The position numbers were made by a program, and so were the translations under genes. A DNA stretch of 64,000 bases, taken from assembly GCA_938033695.1 (NCBI GenBank), contig CALHKE010000019.1:62001-126000 (forward strand), in the 5' to 3' direction. The notes below the pieces were generated by a model, which was not told where the DNA came from, did not search any database, and saw only the letters and a list, made by a program, of their open reading frames with translations. The stretch comes from an uncultured Candidatus Saccharibacteria bacterium (GTDB lineage Bacteria; Patescibacteriota; Saccharimonadia; Saccharimonadales; Saccharimonadaceae). How positions within the stretch are numbered: the stretch's first letter is position 1; each line of letters starts with the position of its first letter. This document shows positions 25,239-33,323 of this stretch, in pieces.

Positions 25239-25254
25239 TGAGACGATTCGATTT
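25239..25254 (+). repeat. Outer inverted repeat, right arm
   Basis: TGAGACGATTCGATTT pairs with 22299-22314 (15 of 16). The remaining gap up to 25367 is AT-rich and must hold the promoter of the next gene. A TATAAC near 25334 is the best -10 candidate. Confidence 0.7.
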
Positions 25255-25367
25255 CAGTGGCATAGACGAAAATTAACAATTTGGCTAGAAGAAAAAGATT
25301 TAGATTCGTGTAGTCAAATCGAAAACAAAATTTTATAACAGGAACAATTTAATTGAAAGGAGCTTTT

Positions 25368-26687
25368 ATGAAAAAAGCATTCAAATTTGCATCCATCGCT
25401 GCTACCGTGACTGTTGCTGGTCTTGCTACTGTTGCAACTGTATCTGGTTGGGGTGATAACGCTGGCGGTCGCGCTACTTACACTATCGCTGACATTAACG
25501 CTGGTAAACTTGGCGACAAGATCGTCATGAACTCTATCAAGGACGACGGTTCTTCTATCTCCACTAAGGAAAAAGAGGCCGGTGTCATTATGCCATTAAA
25601 CGATGAACGCAGCTTCTTGGGTATTCGCGACGAAGCTACTGGTAACAATGGCAAAAACAACGTTTGGAACATCGGTGATGTTAACGTTGAAGAAGGTAAG
25701 ACTTACGTAGTTCGTCTTTATGTTCACAACAACAACCCTAAGGGTGTTAACGCTGTGGCTAAAGATGTCACCACTGAAATTTCTTTACCAACTGTGGTTT
25801 CTAAGACTGCTCGTATTTCTGGCTTCATTAATGCCTCAAATGCAACCCCATCTCGTTACTGGGATTCTTTGAATCTTAAGAGCGCCGATGGTCGTGCTTT
25901 CTACCTTGACTATGTTGAAGGTTCTGCTACCTTTGAAAATAACATTTTTAAGAATGGTACTACCTTATCTGACTCTATCGTAAACGGTGGTGTGAAAGTT
26001 GGTTATGATAAATTAGATGGTAACCTCCCTGGTTGTTACAACTATGCTGGTTATGTCACTATTAAGGTTAAACCAGTTTTCGAAAACACCTCTATTACTA
26101 AGAAGGTTCGTATGCTTGGCGATAAGGAATGGAAAACTTCCGTTGATGCCAAGGTTGGTGACTCTGTCGAATATCAAATTCACTACAAGAACCTTAATGC
26201 TTCCGCTGTTAAGGATGTTGTTGTAAGCGACTCTTTGCCAAAGAACATGCAATATGTTAATGGTACTACTAAATTATTTACCTCAAAACACAAAGATGGT
26301 CTAACTACTGATTCTAACACCGTTATTAATGGTGGTTTGAATATTGGTGGTTACAACATTAATGGTGATGGTTATGTCCGTTTCACTGCTAAGGTTGTCG
26401 ATGAAAATCTTATTTGTGGTAACAACCGTTTGATCAACTGGGCTAAGGCTTCGGCTAATGGTTTCGCTGTTCAAGGTAGCGCAGATGTTTACGTTAAGAA
26501 AACCTGTGAAAATACCCCAGAAAAACCAGTAACTCCAGTTACTCCAAACCCAGAAAAACCAAAACAAGAACTTCCAAAGGAAATGCCAAAAACCGGTCCT
26601 GAAACCGTAATTAGCTCGGCCTTTGGTCTTGGTTCTATCGTTACGACTGCTGGTCTTTACCTTTCTAGCCGTAAAAAACTTCGCTAA
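25368..26687 (+). CDS. Secreted surface protein with DUF11-like domain and MPKTG sorting-type C-terminus
   Basis: The 439-aa protein starts with a signal peptide (KKAFKFASIAATVTVAGLATV). A beta-rich domain follows (about 30-225). Next is a DUF11-like repeat (KVGDSVEYQIHYKNLNASAV, then VVSDSLPKNMQYVNGTT, about 245-370). A Pro/Lys spacer leads to the C-terminal signal MPKTGPE, a hydrophobic helix and RKKLR. This is the layout of an LPxTG wall-anchored protein with Met in the first position. No sortase is in the window. The start at 25368 follows AAAGGAG. The codon TTG at 25353 also opens the frame but lies over the Shine-Dalgarno. Confidence 0.82.
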   Translation: MKKAFKFASIAATVTVAGLATVATVSGWGDNAGGRATYTIADINAGKLGDKIVMNSIKDDGSSISTKEKEAGVIMPLNDERSFLGIRDEATGNNGKNNVWNIGDVNVEEGKTYVVRLYVHNNNPKGVNAVAKDVTTEISLPTVVSKTARISGFINASNATPSRYWDSLNLKSADGRAFYLDYVEGSATFENNIFKNGTTLSDSIVNGGVKVGYDKLDGNLPGCYNYAGYVTIKVKPVFENTSITKKVRMLGDKEWKTSVDAKVGDSVEYQIHYKNLNASAVKDVVVSDSLPKNMQYVNGTTKLFTSKHKDGLTTDSNTVINGGLNIGGYNINGDGYVRFTAKVVDENLICGNNRLINWAKASANGFAVQGSADVYVKKTCENTPEKPVTPVTPNPEKPKQELPKEMPKTGPETVISSAFGLGSIVTTAGLYLSSRKKLR

Positions 26688-26699
26688 TTGACCGCTCCG

Positions 26700-26890
26700 A
26701 AGATTTTCTTAGGACGTCAATACTTAGATCATGGCCTTCTCGCTTAAATTATTAAGTGGGAAGGCCCAGGCTAATTGGTTGAAAACTGCGTGATGATAAT
26801 AAAATACGTCTTGAGTTAAAAAATGTATTATCATTGAAACAACCTGCGAAGTCCAACCAAAAACTCCAGTCTCGGCTGGAGTTTTTTGGT
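26700..26890 (+). ncRNA. Candidate structured RNA or 3'-UTR element between the surface protein and the VirB6 operon
   Basis: Three stem structures fill this gap. The first is a 15-bp stem with a 4-nt loop at 26733-26766. Its two non-Watson-Crick pairs are U-G or G-U only when read on the plus strand. The second is a 9-bp perfect inverted repeat, 26793-26801 with 26826-26834. The third is an intrinsic terminator, 26861-26887 (AAACTCCAG/CTGGAGTTT with a T6 run). It may be the 3' UTR of the surface-protein mRNA or a processed small RNA. No known family was recognised. Confidence 0.5.
26861..26887 (+). terminator. Intrinsic terminator before the VirB6 operon
   Basis: A 9-bp stem with a 6-nt loop followed by T6. 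The next promoter (TATAAT 26912-26917) lies 25 bp downstream. Confidence 0.85.
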
Positions 26891-26925
26891 GGTTTTTTAA
26901 AACTCTTATGGTATAATTTAAGCAA

Positions 26926-27762
26926 ATGGACCAAAATACAAACAATTCTTTTACTTCCGCTCCACAAGGTGGTGATTTTTCCGACATCATTATTCCAAAC
27001 GCCTACGCCGCCAAACCTAAGGGCAAGAATCTGAAGAAATATATTATTTTTGGTGTAATTGGCCTGGTCGCGTTATTCTTAATTAGTCTGATCGCAAAAG
27101 CAATTTTTGTTGATTCTAAGACTATGAGCAAGGAAGAAGTAATTGAGCTTGCTAATTCCGACGATATGAAAACAATTGATAGGTTTGAGAGTCTTTTGTT
27201 TCAAATTTATAATAATCAGATTTCTTTTGATTTTATAATGGAAGACTCCGTTCAAAAAATAATAGATAAAGCGGATACTGCATTATCGTCTACTAAAAAG
27301 ATACTAGATAAAAAGGAAAAAGCTCGCGGAAGTAATTTACTAGAAAGAGACTACGGTTTATTTTTAGATTCATTTGAAAAAAGATATACATCGTTCATGG
27401 TCGGAATATCAAGATATAAGAACTTTCAGCAGGCTTATAATACTTTGAATACTGAATATATTAAAGACTATGTAAACGATGATGGTGACTTGGCGCTGTC
27501 ATTATTTGCAAAAAATGTAGCTAACATTATAGAAGAAATTAAATTATTAACCACACAAGAAAAAAACGGTAATTGTAATCAAATCGACGGTGTAGTTGCC
27601 GGTTCTCTAGAATGTAAAAAGGCATATTCGGCTTACATGTCAATAAAAACAGAAATAGATAATCACGGTATGTTTAATAGTATTTTCGCAGAAGTCTTTA
27701 ATGACAGTGATTATATGAATAGAAAGAATTTAAAAATTTATTTAGGTGATTATGTCAAGTAA
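26926..27762 (+). CDS. Membrane-anchored protein of unknown function upstream of the VirB6-like gene
   Basis: The 278-aa protein has a polar N-terminus of about 38 residues, a membrane helix (about 39-60) and a mainly helical, charged C-terminal domain of about 215 residues. Cysteines near the C-terminus (NCNQID, LECKKA) could pair in an extracytoplasmic location. No family was recognised. The ATG is 8 nt after TATAAT. Its end overlaps, or nearly touches, the VirB6-like gene, so both are probably one unit and may act in the same envelope complex. Confidence 0.65.
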   Translation: MDQNTNNSFTSAPQGGDFSDIIIPNAYAAKPKGKNLKKYIIFGVIGLVALFLISLIAKAIFVDSKTMSKEEVIELANSDDMKTIDRFESLLFQIYNNQISFDFIMEDSVQKIIDKADTALSSTKKILDKKEKARGSNLLERDYGLFLDSFEKRYTSFMVGISRYKNFQQAYNTLNTEYIKDYVNDDGDLALSLFAKNVANIIEEIKLLTTQEKNGNCNQIDGVVAGSLECKKAYSAYMSIKTEIDNHGMFNSIFAEVFNDSDYMNRKNLKIYLGDYVK

Positions 27763-27778
27763 TTTGAGGTCGACAGGT

Positions 27779-30700
27779 ATGAATAATAAAAAATATAAAA
27801 TTAGTTTATTTTCGGTAATCCTAATATTATTATTCAATATTATCTTATTTTCCACGAATACAGTTATAGCCGAGCAAACTACGCAAGAAAAGTTAAATAA
27901 TAGAGCCGATCGAGCATTGAGGGCGAAATACTTAACAGAAGCATTTAAAAACTGTTTGGCGAATGAAGATTTAGTATATGAAAAAAATGGTCCCTGGAAG
28001 ACTGAATATACCACAAAACATGCCATTGCGGGGAATCACGGCAATATTTTTAAGTACTATAACAGTAACGGCTTGGGGGGGGGTATTTATGGCACTCACG
28101 CTGATGTTGGTACTAAAATTAAACAAGAAATAACTGGCCAAGATCCAGGTAATAATGGTCTTATTGAATGCCAATATAACGGTGTTACGAATATTACCAA
28201 GTTATACATGGATTTCTTTTTGGGTGGTTCAGACAACATAAATGCTTTAATTTGTGATTCAACAGCTGCGCAAGATAACAATTACGGAATATTAAGACTG
28301 AAGGGTGATTCCGCAGAAAAAACAAAATGTGAAGACACTCTAACTGATATTTATTCAAAATACGAAAAAAATCCGAATGCGGATGCATACATTCAAAAGC
28401 TCTATGAAAAATGGCAAAAAAAGAACCAATTCGCTCTAGACTATAATAAAGTTTCTGAACCAATTGAAAATAAAACTCTTAGCTACAAAAATGCATTAGA
28501 TGTTTTTAAATTAGAGTGTACCTTAGGAAATGGGTCAGATTATAAAGATAAGGACGACGATCATTATTATGGTAATGATATGACGTTTAAAGAACTTGAC
28601 AATAGCGGGACAGTAGTTAAACGACATTACAGACTTATAGATGATGCAAAAAAACAGGGGCAAAAAGAAACTAGTCTATATAAAGATAAGTGGAGTAGGT
28701 ATAAATGCGTAGATTTGGTTAAGATTATTAATGAAAATTTTGATACCTACCAAAAAAATTTAAATACTGTAAAGGAGGATATTTCAAATAAAAGCGGTTG
28801 TGGCGGTAAAGAAGTTGTCGCTCAAGCGAATTCAATTGTTACTGAATATGGACGTAGACTTGATGCTCATGCCGCTTTGACTGAAGAGGAAAAAAATGAA
28901 TATGATACATTATCTAAGGCATTGAAGGAAAAAAATTTTACCGTAGATGATGGGAATGGTGGAAAAAAATGTTTGGAGACTCGTAAGCTAAAAACATGTA
29001 ACACTGAAAAAATGAAAGCTAAAGCCCAGAGTATATTGCAACAATACGATTTTGATACTGAAATCAACTCTAAGCAGATGACTGACGCCGAAAAAGAAGA
29101 ATATCGCGTGTTAAGCGAGGCTCTAAAAAAAGGAGACTTTACAGTAGATGATGGGAATGGTGGAAAAAAATGTTATGAATCTGAGAATTTTAATCAGAAT
29201 GTAGAAGAAGATGACTCAGAGGATCAACCCATCGAGGGTGATAGTGACACTAGTATTGAAGAACAGAAACAAAGTTACTGTCAAGAAAACGGCGGTTTCC
29301 TTTCTTGGATGCTTTGTCCGGCCATTGCCGATGGTGCAGCTACGGCTGGTGGGCTTCTCGGTTTTATTACTAATCTTACTACCGTACATACTTCTATTAT
29401 TGAGCAATTCTCTAAGCAGGATTCATCCATCTATAAGGCCTGGTCTGCCTTCCGTAATATTGCAAATATCGGTTTTGTGATTATGTTACTCGTGGTAGTA
29501 TTTTCTCAGGTGACTAATATTGGTATCTCTAATTACAATATTAAGAAAATCTTACCAAAGCTCATCATTACTGCGATCCTAGTTAATTTCTCATATCTAA
29601 TTATGGGTGTCCTAATTGATCTTTCTCAAATTGCTGGTAATGGTATTGAAGCTCTCATTAAATCAGTGGCAGCCGACGGCATGGATGTCAATGCTTCGGC
29701 TAGAGCCTCTGCTACAATATCGGCTATTGCCGGTGCAGTGACTGGAGTAGCTGGTGCTGGTGTTGGTATAGCTGCTGGCACTGGCGCCATCGCAGGATTA
29801 GTTGGCGGCCCAGCTATCATCCTCCCAGTAGTAATGTTTATTGTTACTTCTCTAATTTCGGTTTTCTTCGGTTTTATTATGTTATCAATTCGTCAAGCCG
29901 CCATTATTATGGTAGTAGTACTCGCTCCTATCGCAATGGTATTGTATACCTTGCCGAATACTGCTGCGATAACTAAGAAATATTTTTCTATCGTCAAATC
30001 ATTACTTATGCTTTACCCGATGTTTATTTTTGCAACTTCCGCCGGTGCCCTTGCTTCCTCGATTATCATAGGTACCAGTACTGATCTTCTTATGATGATT
30101 GTGGGTGGATTACTGAACGTGCTTCCTTATTTCGCGATCCCATCCATGACCTCCAAGTCTCTTGCTGGCCTCGGCGCTATTACTGGAGCCTTCGATAAGA
30201 TGCGTGGTGGAGCTCTCAAGGGCGCAAGTATGGCAGGTGGGGCTATTGCTTCTTCTGAATTCTATAGAAATGCAAAGAACAATTTTGCTGCCGACAGGGA
30301 AGTCAAGCGTGCTGAAGAAAAACTACTTAACTATAATTATATGAGAAAAAAAGATAAAAAGCTTACTTCTGGCCAAATGCGAGATCGTGCTAGGGCTGTA
30401 GAAATTCTCAATAAAGATTCTAAAATGCGTGCCGGTGGTGATTACGCTGCTAGTACCGCTCTAAATAATTTTAGTGGCAGCGGTTTTGAAAATCTCGAGA
30501 ATCTTGCCAAAGACGAAGCGATGGAGTACCAGGATAAGATTCTTATGAGTAGTTATCGAAATAGTGGAAAATCGGAAGCTGAGCTTGCGGCTGATTTGAA
30601 GAAAGAAATGGAAACTTCCTATGTGGGTGCCACGAAGCAGGAAAAAGAAGCACATGATAGTAGAATCCGTGCACTTACCAGAGTTGTCGGTGCTACAAAA

Positions 30701-31312
30701 AGCGGACAGAAACTTATCAATGGTATGATGGCGGATTCAAACCTAAAAACTTCTGGTCGTGCTATAACACAGCTTGATATGGCTAGCTCGAGTATTCCTG
30801 GTTTTACTGATAAACATCAAGTATTAACTGGCCAGCTAACGTCACTTAGGGGAAGTAGTCGAGCAACTGGTGAAGCCAGTGAAGAATTAGTGGACGGCTT
30901 AGCTAATCAGCTTCGTGCAGAAGGAACTGAATTTGCGCTCAGCAACATTAATGGTGATAAACTTAATGCCATGTCAAATGCTGATGCTTCGGAATTGAAG
31001 GCTACTGGGGATGCAAGGTTCAATGCTGCTCTTAATCAATTGGCCGAAACTGGTATTAAAAACCCAGATATTATCAATGGTCTTGATGGGTCTAAGTACG
31101 AAATGGTACATGAAGCTCAGGGAGAAATTGTTAATAAGATGAATCAGACCACAATTAATTTACGAAGTGGTGGTACTGCTCAGGTCTTCAATCCTCCATC
31201 TGATTTTGGCGAATATAAACAGGTTAAAAACGGTGCCGGTGAAATTGTTTACACCAATAAACGCGGCGATAGCTTTAATGCCTCTACGGGCCAGATTACT
31301 AAAGGAGTATAA
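27779..31312 (+). CDS. VirB6/TrbL-like type IV secretion channel protein with large N- and C-terminal domains
   Basis: The 1177-aa protein has a signal-type N-terminus (KKYKISLFSVILILLFNIIL) and a Cys-containing extracytoplasmic region to about 500. A polytopic block follows (about 515-790: GFVIMLLVVVFSQVTNIGIS, IITAILVNFSYLIMGVLIDL, several Ala/Gly-rich helices), then a charged cytoplasmic tail to the end. This pattern is typical of TrbL/VirB6-type inner-membrane channels found in CPR bacteria. The 5' half is AT-rich and holds a G9 tract (28075-28083) and a 201-bp tandem duplication. The start is ambiguous. ATG 27779 has GAGG at good spacing and gives the cleanest signal sequence, but ATG 27752 with AGGTGA, overlapping the upstream gene by 11 bp, is also possible. 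No VirB4/VirD4 lies nearby. Confidence 0.7.
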   Translation: MNNKKYKISLFSVILILLFNIILFSTNTVIAEQTTQEKLNNRADRALRAKYLTEAFKNCLANEDLVYEKNGPWKTEYTTKHAIAGNHGNIFKYYNSNGLGGGIYGTHADVGTKIKQEITGQDPGNNGLIECQYNGVTNITKLYMDFFLGGSDNINALICDSTAAQDNNYGILRLKGDSAEKTKCEDTLTDIYSKYEKNPNADAYIQKLYEKWQKKNQFALDYNKVSEPIENKTLSYKNALDVFKLECTLGNGSDYKDKDDDHYYGNDMTFKELDNSGTVVKRHYRLIDDAKKQGQKETSLYKDKWSRYKCVDLVKIINENFDTYQKNLNTVKEDISNKSGCGGKEVVAQANSIVTEYGRRLDAHAALTEEEKNEYDTLSKALKEKNFTVDDGNGGKKCLETRKLKTCNTEKMKAKAQSILQQYDFDTEINSKQMTDAEKEEYRVLSEALKKGDFTVDDGNGGKKCYESENFNQNVEEDDSEDQPIEGDSDTSIEEQKQSYCQENGGFLSWMLCPAIADGAATAGGLLGFITNLTTVHTSIIEQFSKQDSSIYKAWSAFRNIANIGFVIMLLVVVFSQVTNIGISNYNIKKILPKLIITAILVNFSYLIMGVLIDLSQIAGNGIEALIKSVAADGMDVNASARASATISAIAGAVTGVAGAGVGIAAGTGAIAGLVGGPAIILPVVMFIVTSLISVFFGFIMLSIRQAAIIMVVVLAPIAMVLYTLPNTAAITKKYFSIVKSLLMLYPMFIFATSAGALASSIIIGTSTDLLMMIVGGLLNVLPYFAIPSMTSKSLAGLGAITGAFDKMRGGALKGASMAGGAIASSEFYRNAKNNFAADREVKRAEEKLLNYNYMRKKDKKLTSGQMRDRARAVEILNKDSKMRAGGDYAASTALNNFSGSGFENLENLAKDEAMEYQDKILMSSYRNSGKSEAELAADLKKEMETSYVGATKQEKEAHDSRIRALTRVVGATKSGQKLINGMMADSNLKTSGRAITQLDMASSSIPGFTDKHQVLTGQLTSLRGSSRATGEASEELVDGLANQLRAEGTEFALSNINGDKLNAMSNADASELKATGDARFNAALNQLAETGIKNPDIINGLDGSKYEMVHEAQGEIVNKMNQTTINLRSGGTAQVFNPPSDFGEYKQVKNGAGEIVYTNKRGDSFNASTGQITKGV
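28075..28083 (+). repeat. G9 homopolymer tract inside the VirB6-like gene
   Basis: Nine consecutive G in an otherwise AT-rich coding region, encoding part of Gly-Leu-Gly-Gly-Gly. As given, the frame is intact. Confidence 0.9.
28943..29174 (+). repeat. 201-bp imperfect tandem duplication inside the VirB6-like gene
   Basis: A 31-bp block is identical at 28943-28973 and 29144-29174, a period of 201 bp (67 codons). The proteins around it are also parallel (EEKNEYDTLSKALKEKNFTV versus AEKEEYRVLSEALKKGDFTV, both followed by DDGNGGKKC). Confidence 0.85.
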
Positions 31313-31345
31313 AAATTTCTAGTTCACGAACCGTCGGGTTTGGGG

Positions 31346-31351
31346 TATAAT
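31346..31351 (+). promoter_or_regulatory. -10 element of tRNA-Leu
   Basis: TATAAT with the tRNA 5' end 9 nt downstream. A weak -35 (TTCACG) lies 17 bp upstream. Confidence 0.7.
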
Positions 31352-31359
31352 TATCTCAA

Positions 31360-31445
31360 GCCCGAATGGCGGAATTGGCAGACGCGCTAGCTTCAGGTGC
31401 TAGTCTAGCTTCTAGGTGCAGGTTCAAGTCCTGTTTCGGGCACCA
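31360..31445 (+). tRNA. tRNA-Leu (anticodon CAG)
   Basis: The acceptor is GCCCGAA/TTCGGGC and the anticodon arm CTAGC-TTCAGGT-GCTAG gives CAG. A class II variable arm follows (TCTAGCTTCTAGG region), with T arm GCAGGTTCAAGTCCTGT. The discriminator is A and CCA is encoded. Confidence 0.96.
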
Positions 31446-31454
31446 CAAGATTAG

Positions 31455-31479
31455 ATCATAGTGAGAGCTATGATTTTTT
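31455..31479 (+). terminator. Terminator of tRNA-Leu
   Basis: A 7-bp stem ATCATAG/CTATGAT with a 6-nt loop, followed by T6. Confidence 0.82.
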
Positions 31480-31604
31480 GTTAAATTATTTTTTATGCGG
31501 CGGTTTTTAAATAGAGATCTAGTTTCTAAAATAATCACTAGCTCAGCCGACCTGTCTACTAATTTTCAAATAATCTTGGCTCTTAAATTAAAAAGGAGCC
31601 ACGC

Positions 31605-33260
31605 ATGCCAAAAAACCCAACAATCAAAAATACATTAGAAAAATCCGAAGCCAACTATATATCAAATATTCCATCAGTCCGACTTTCCACTCGTCAATCT
31701 AGTAGTAAATCCCTCGATACTCTGCCCTCGGATTTTCGTGTCGAAAATCATCCGCTCGACAGGAAGCAACGCAAATCCATTTATGACCCCGCCAGATTTA
31801 ATCTAGTCGTAGCTGGTGCCGGTTCCGGCAAAACTACCACCATTCTCGGTAAAATTCTCTATCTCTTGCAATCCGGTTTTGCTAGCCCACCAGAAATACT
31901 AGTTTTATCCTTTACTCATGATTCGGCTACGGAACTCAGAGAACGTTTTTTACGTGAATACTATCAAACATTTGCGGAGCAAATTTTACTCGGAAAATTT
32001 CCGCCTCCTAATATTACGATTGAAACCTTTCATAGCCTAGCTCTCAAACTTCTTCGTAGTTTGTGGTCAGATTTTTCCGTGGTGACAAATGAAGTAGGCC
32101 TCGAGCAATCTGTTTCGGAAATAGACGATAATCCAGCTTCTGGTTCTGATTCAGTTTCTGATTCTGACGAGCTTATCATGCAGACTTCAATTATTCGCGA
32201 ATTTCTCGATCTTCACGAGCTAGATTCTTCCACACTGCCTCTCATCGCCAGTAAATTTTCTTCGCTAGAATATAGTAAATTGTTTCTCGAGGTTTCTGAA
32301 AAATACCAAAGGGAATTATTCGGTCTCTTAGAAAACCACCAGACTACGTTTTCTGGGCTAATCAAATTAGCAATTCGATATCTTCGTTCTGGTCAGATTA
32401 AAACTCAATATCGCTATATTATCGTCGACGAATATCAGGATCTCTCGGCTCTGCGTCAGGAATTTTTGCGTCTTCTTATCGAATCCTCACAGGCGAATCT
32501 GTTCGCCGTGGGCGACGACTGGCAGGCCATTTATGGTTTTAGCGGTAGTCGCGTCGATTTTACTCTGAATTTCCGTAAATTCTGGGGTGATTTTTCCTTG
32601 CATCGCATCTCGAAAACTTATCGTTTTGGTCCCACACTCGCGAAATTAAGCTCGAATTTTATTATGCAGGACCGCGCACAGATTCGAAAACAAATTCAAA
32701 GCCAAAAAGAAGACTTATTAGAGCCCGTCGTCGAAATTTGTGGCGATTCGGAACGGCTAGACTTAGAAGTGCTCACGCATTATTTTGAGTCTCTTCCAGA
32801 ATACAGTTCGATTTTATTACTCGGTCGTTTCAATGTGGATCAGTTTCGTCTTCTGCACTGCACGCAGTTTAATTTAAGCTCTAACGGCGTAGTGTTCCGT
32901 CCGCGACCGGACTTAAAAATCCGTTTTCTCACCGTACACCAATCTAAGGGTCTCGAAGCTGATTATGTGATTCTTCTCAATAATCGCGAAGCTAAGCTGG
33001 GCTTTCCAGCTCACGTTAAGGATACGCCACTTAAAACCGAGCTAGTTAAAATTGCAGAAGAATTAGGGCTAGACCAGGCTTCAGCCAATGAAGAACGCCG
33101 TCTCTTCTACGTCGCTCTCACCCGTGCCAAAAAACAGGTAATTTTACTCACCGTTGACGGTAAGGAATCAAGTTTTATCAAAGAATTGCGCCGAAAGTTT
33201 CGTTCGGATTTTACCACTTATTATCTTTCACATTTTGAGAAATATCTCAATCTAGAATAG
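31605..33260 (+). CDS. UvrD/Rep-family superfamily I helicase (helicase IV-like, short)
   Basis: The 551-aa protein carries the SF1A helicase motifs in order: Walker A VAGAGSGKTTT (motif I, about 70-80), VLSFTHDSATELRERF (Ia), IETFHSLALKLL (Ib), IIVDEYQDLS (II), AVGDDWQAIYGFSGS (III), ISKTYRFGPTLAKLSSNF (IV), TVHQSKGLEADYVILL (V) and RRLFYVALTRAKKQVILL (VI). Helicases of this group unwind DNA 3' to 5' in repair or fork restart. It lacks the C-terminal extension of PcrA and is clearly a second paralogue of the helicase at 41210. AAAAAGGAG precedes the ATG. Confidence 0.88.
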   Translation: MPKNPTIKNTLEKSEANYISNIPSVRLSTRQSSSKSLDTLPSDFRVENHPLDRKQRKSIYDPARFNLVVAGAGSGKTTTILGKILYLLQSGFASPPEILVLSFTHDSATELRERFLREYYQTFAEQILLGKFPPPNITIETFHSLALKLLRSLWSDFSVVTNEVGLEQSVSEIDDNPASGSDSVSDSDELIMQTSIIREFLDLHELDSSTLPLIASKFSSLEYSKLFLEVSEKYQRELFGLLENHQTTFSGLIKLAIRYLRSGQIKTQYRYIIVDEYQDLSALRQEFLRLLIESSQANLFAVGDDWQAIYGFSGSRVDFTLNFRKFWGDFSLHRISKTYRFGPTLAKLSSNFIMQDRAQIRKQIQSQKEDLLEPVVEICGDSERLDLEVLTHYFESLPEYSSILLLGRFNVDQFRLLHCTQFNLSSNGVVFRPRPDLKIRFLTVHQSKGLEADYVILLNNREAKLGFPAHVKDTPLKTELVKIAEELGLDQASANEERRLFYVALTRAKKQVILLTVDGKESSFIKELRRKFRSDFTTYYLSHFEKYLNLE

Positions 33261-33323
33261 ACCATTACCTCAAAATGATGAATATTAGAAAAACCTTCTT
33301 ACAAAATAGTTAACCTATAGAAG

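Noticed and set aside
22299..25254. Classical insertion sequence or transposon
   Set aside because: There is no transposase or integrase among the three genes, and no convincing target-site duplication next to the outer arms. Kept as an unclassified inverted-repeat structure.
28538..28561. Peptide DYKDKDDD resembling a FLAG tag
   Set aside because: It lies inside a natural AT-rich coding region with no vector sequence around it. Chance similarity in an Asp/Lys-rich segment.
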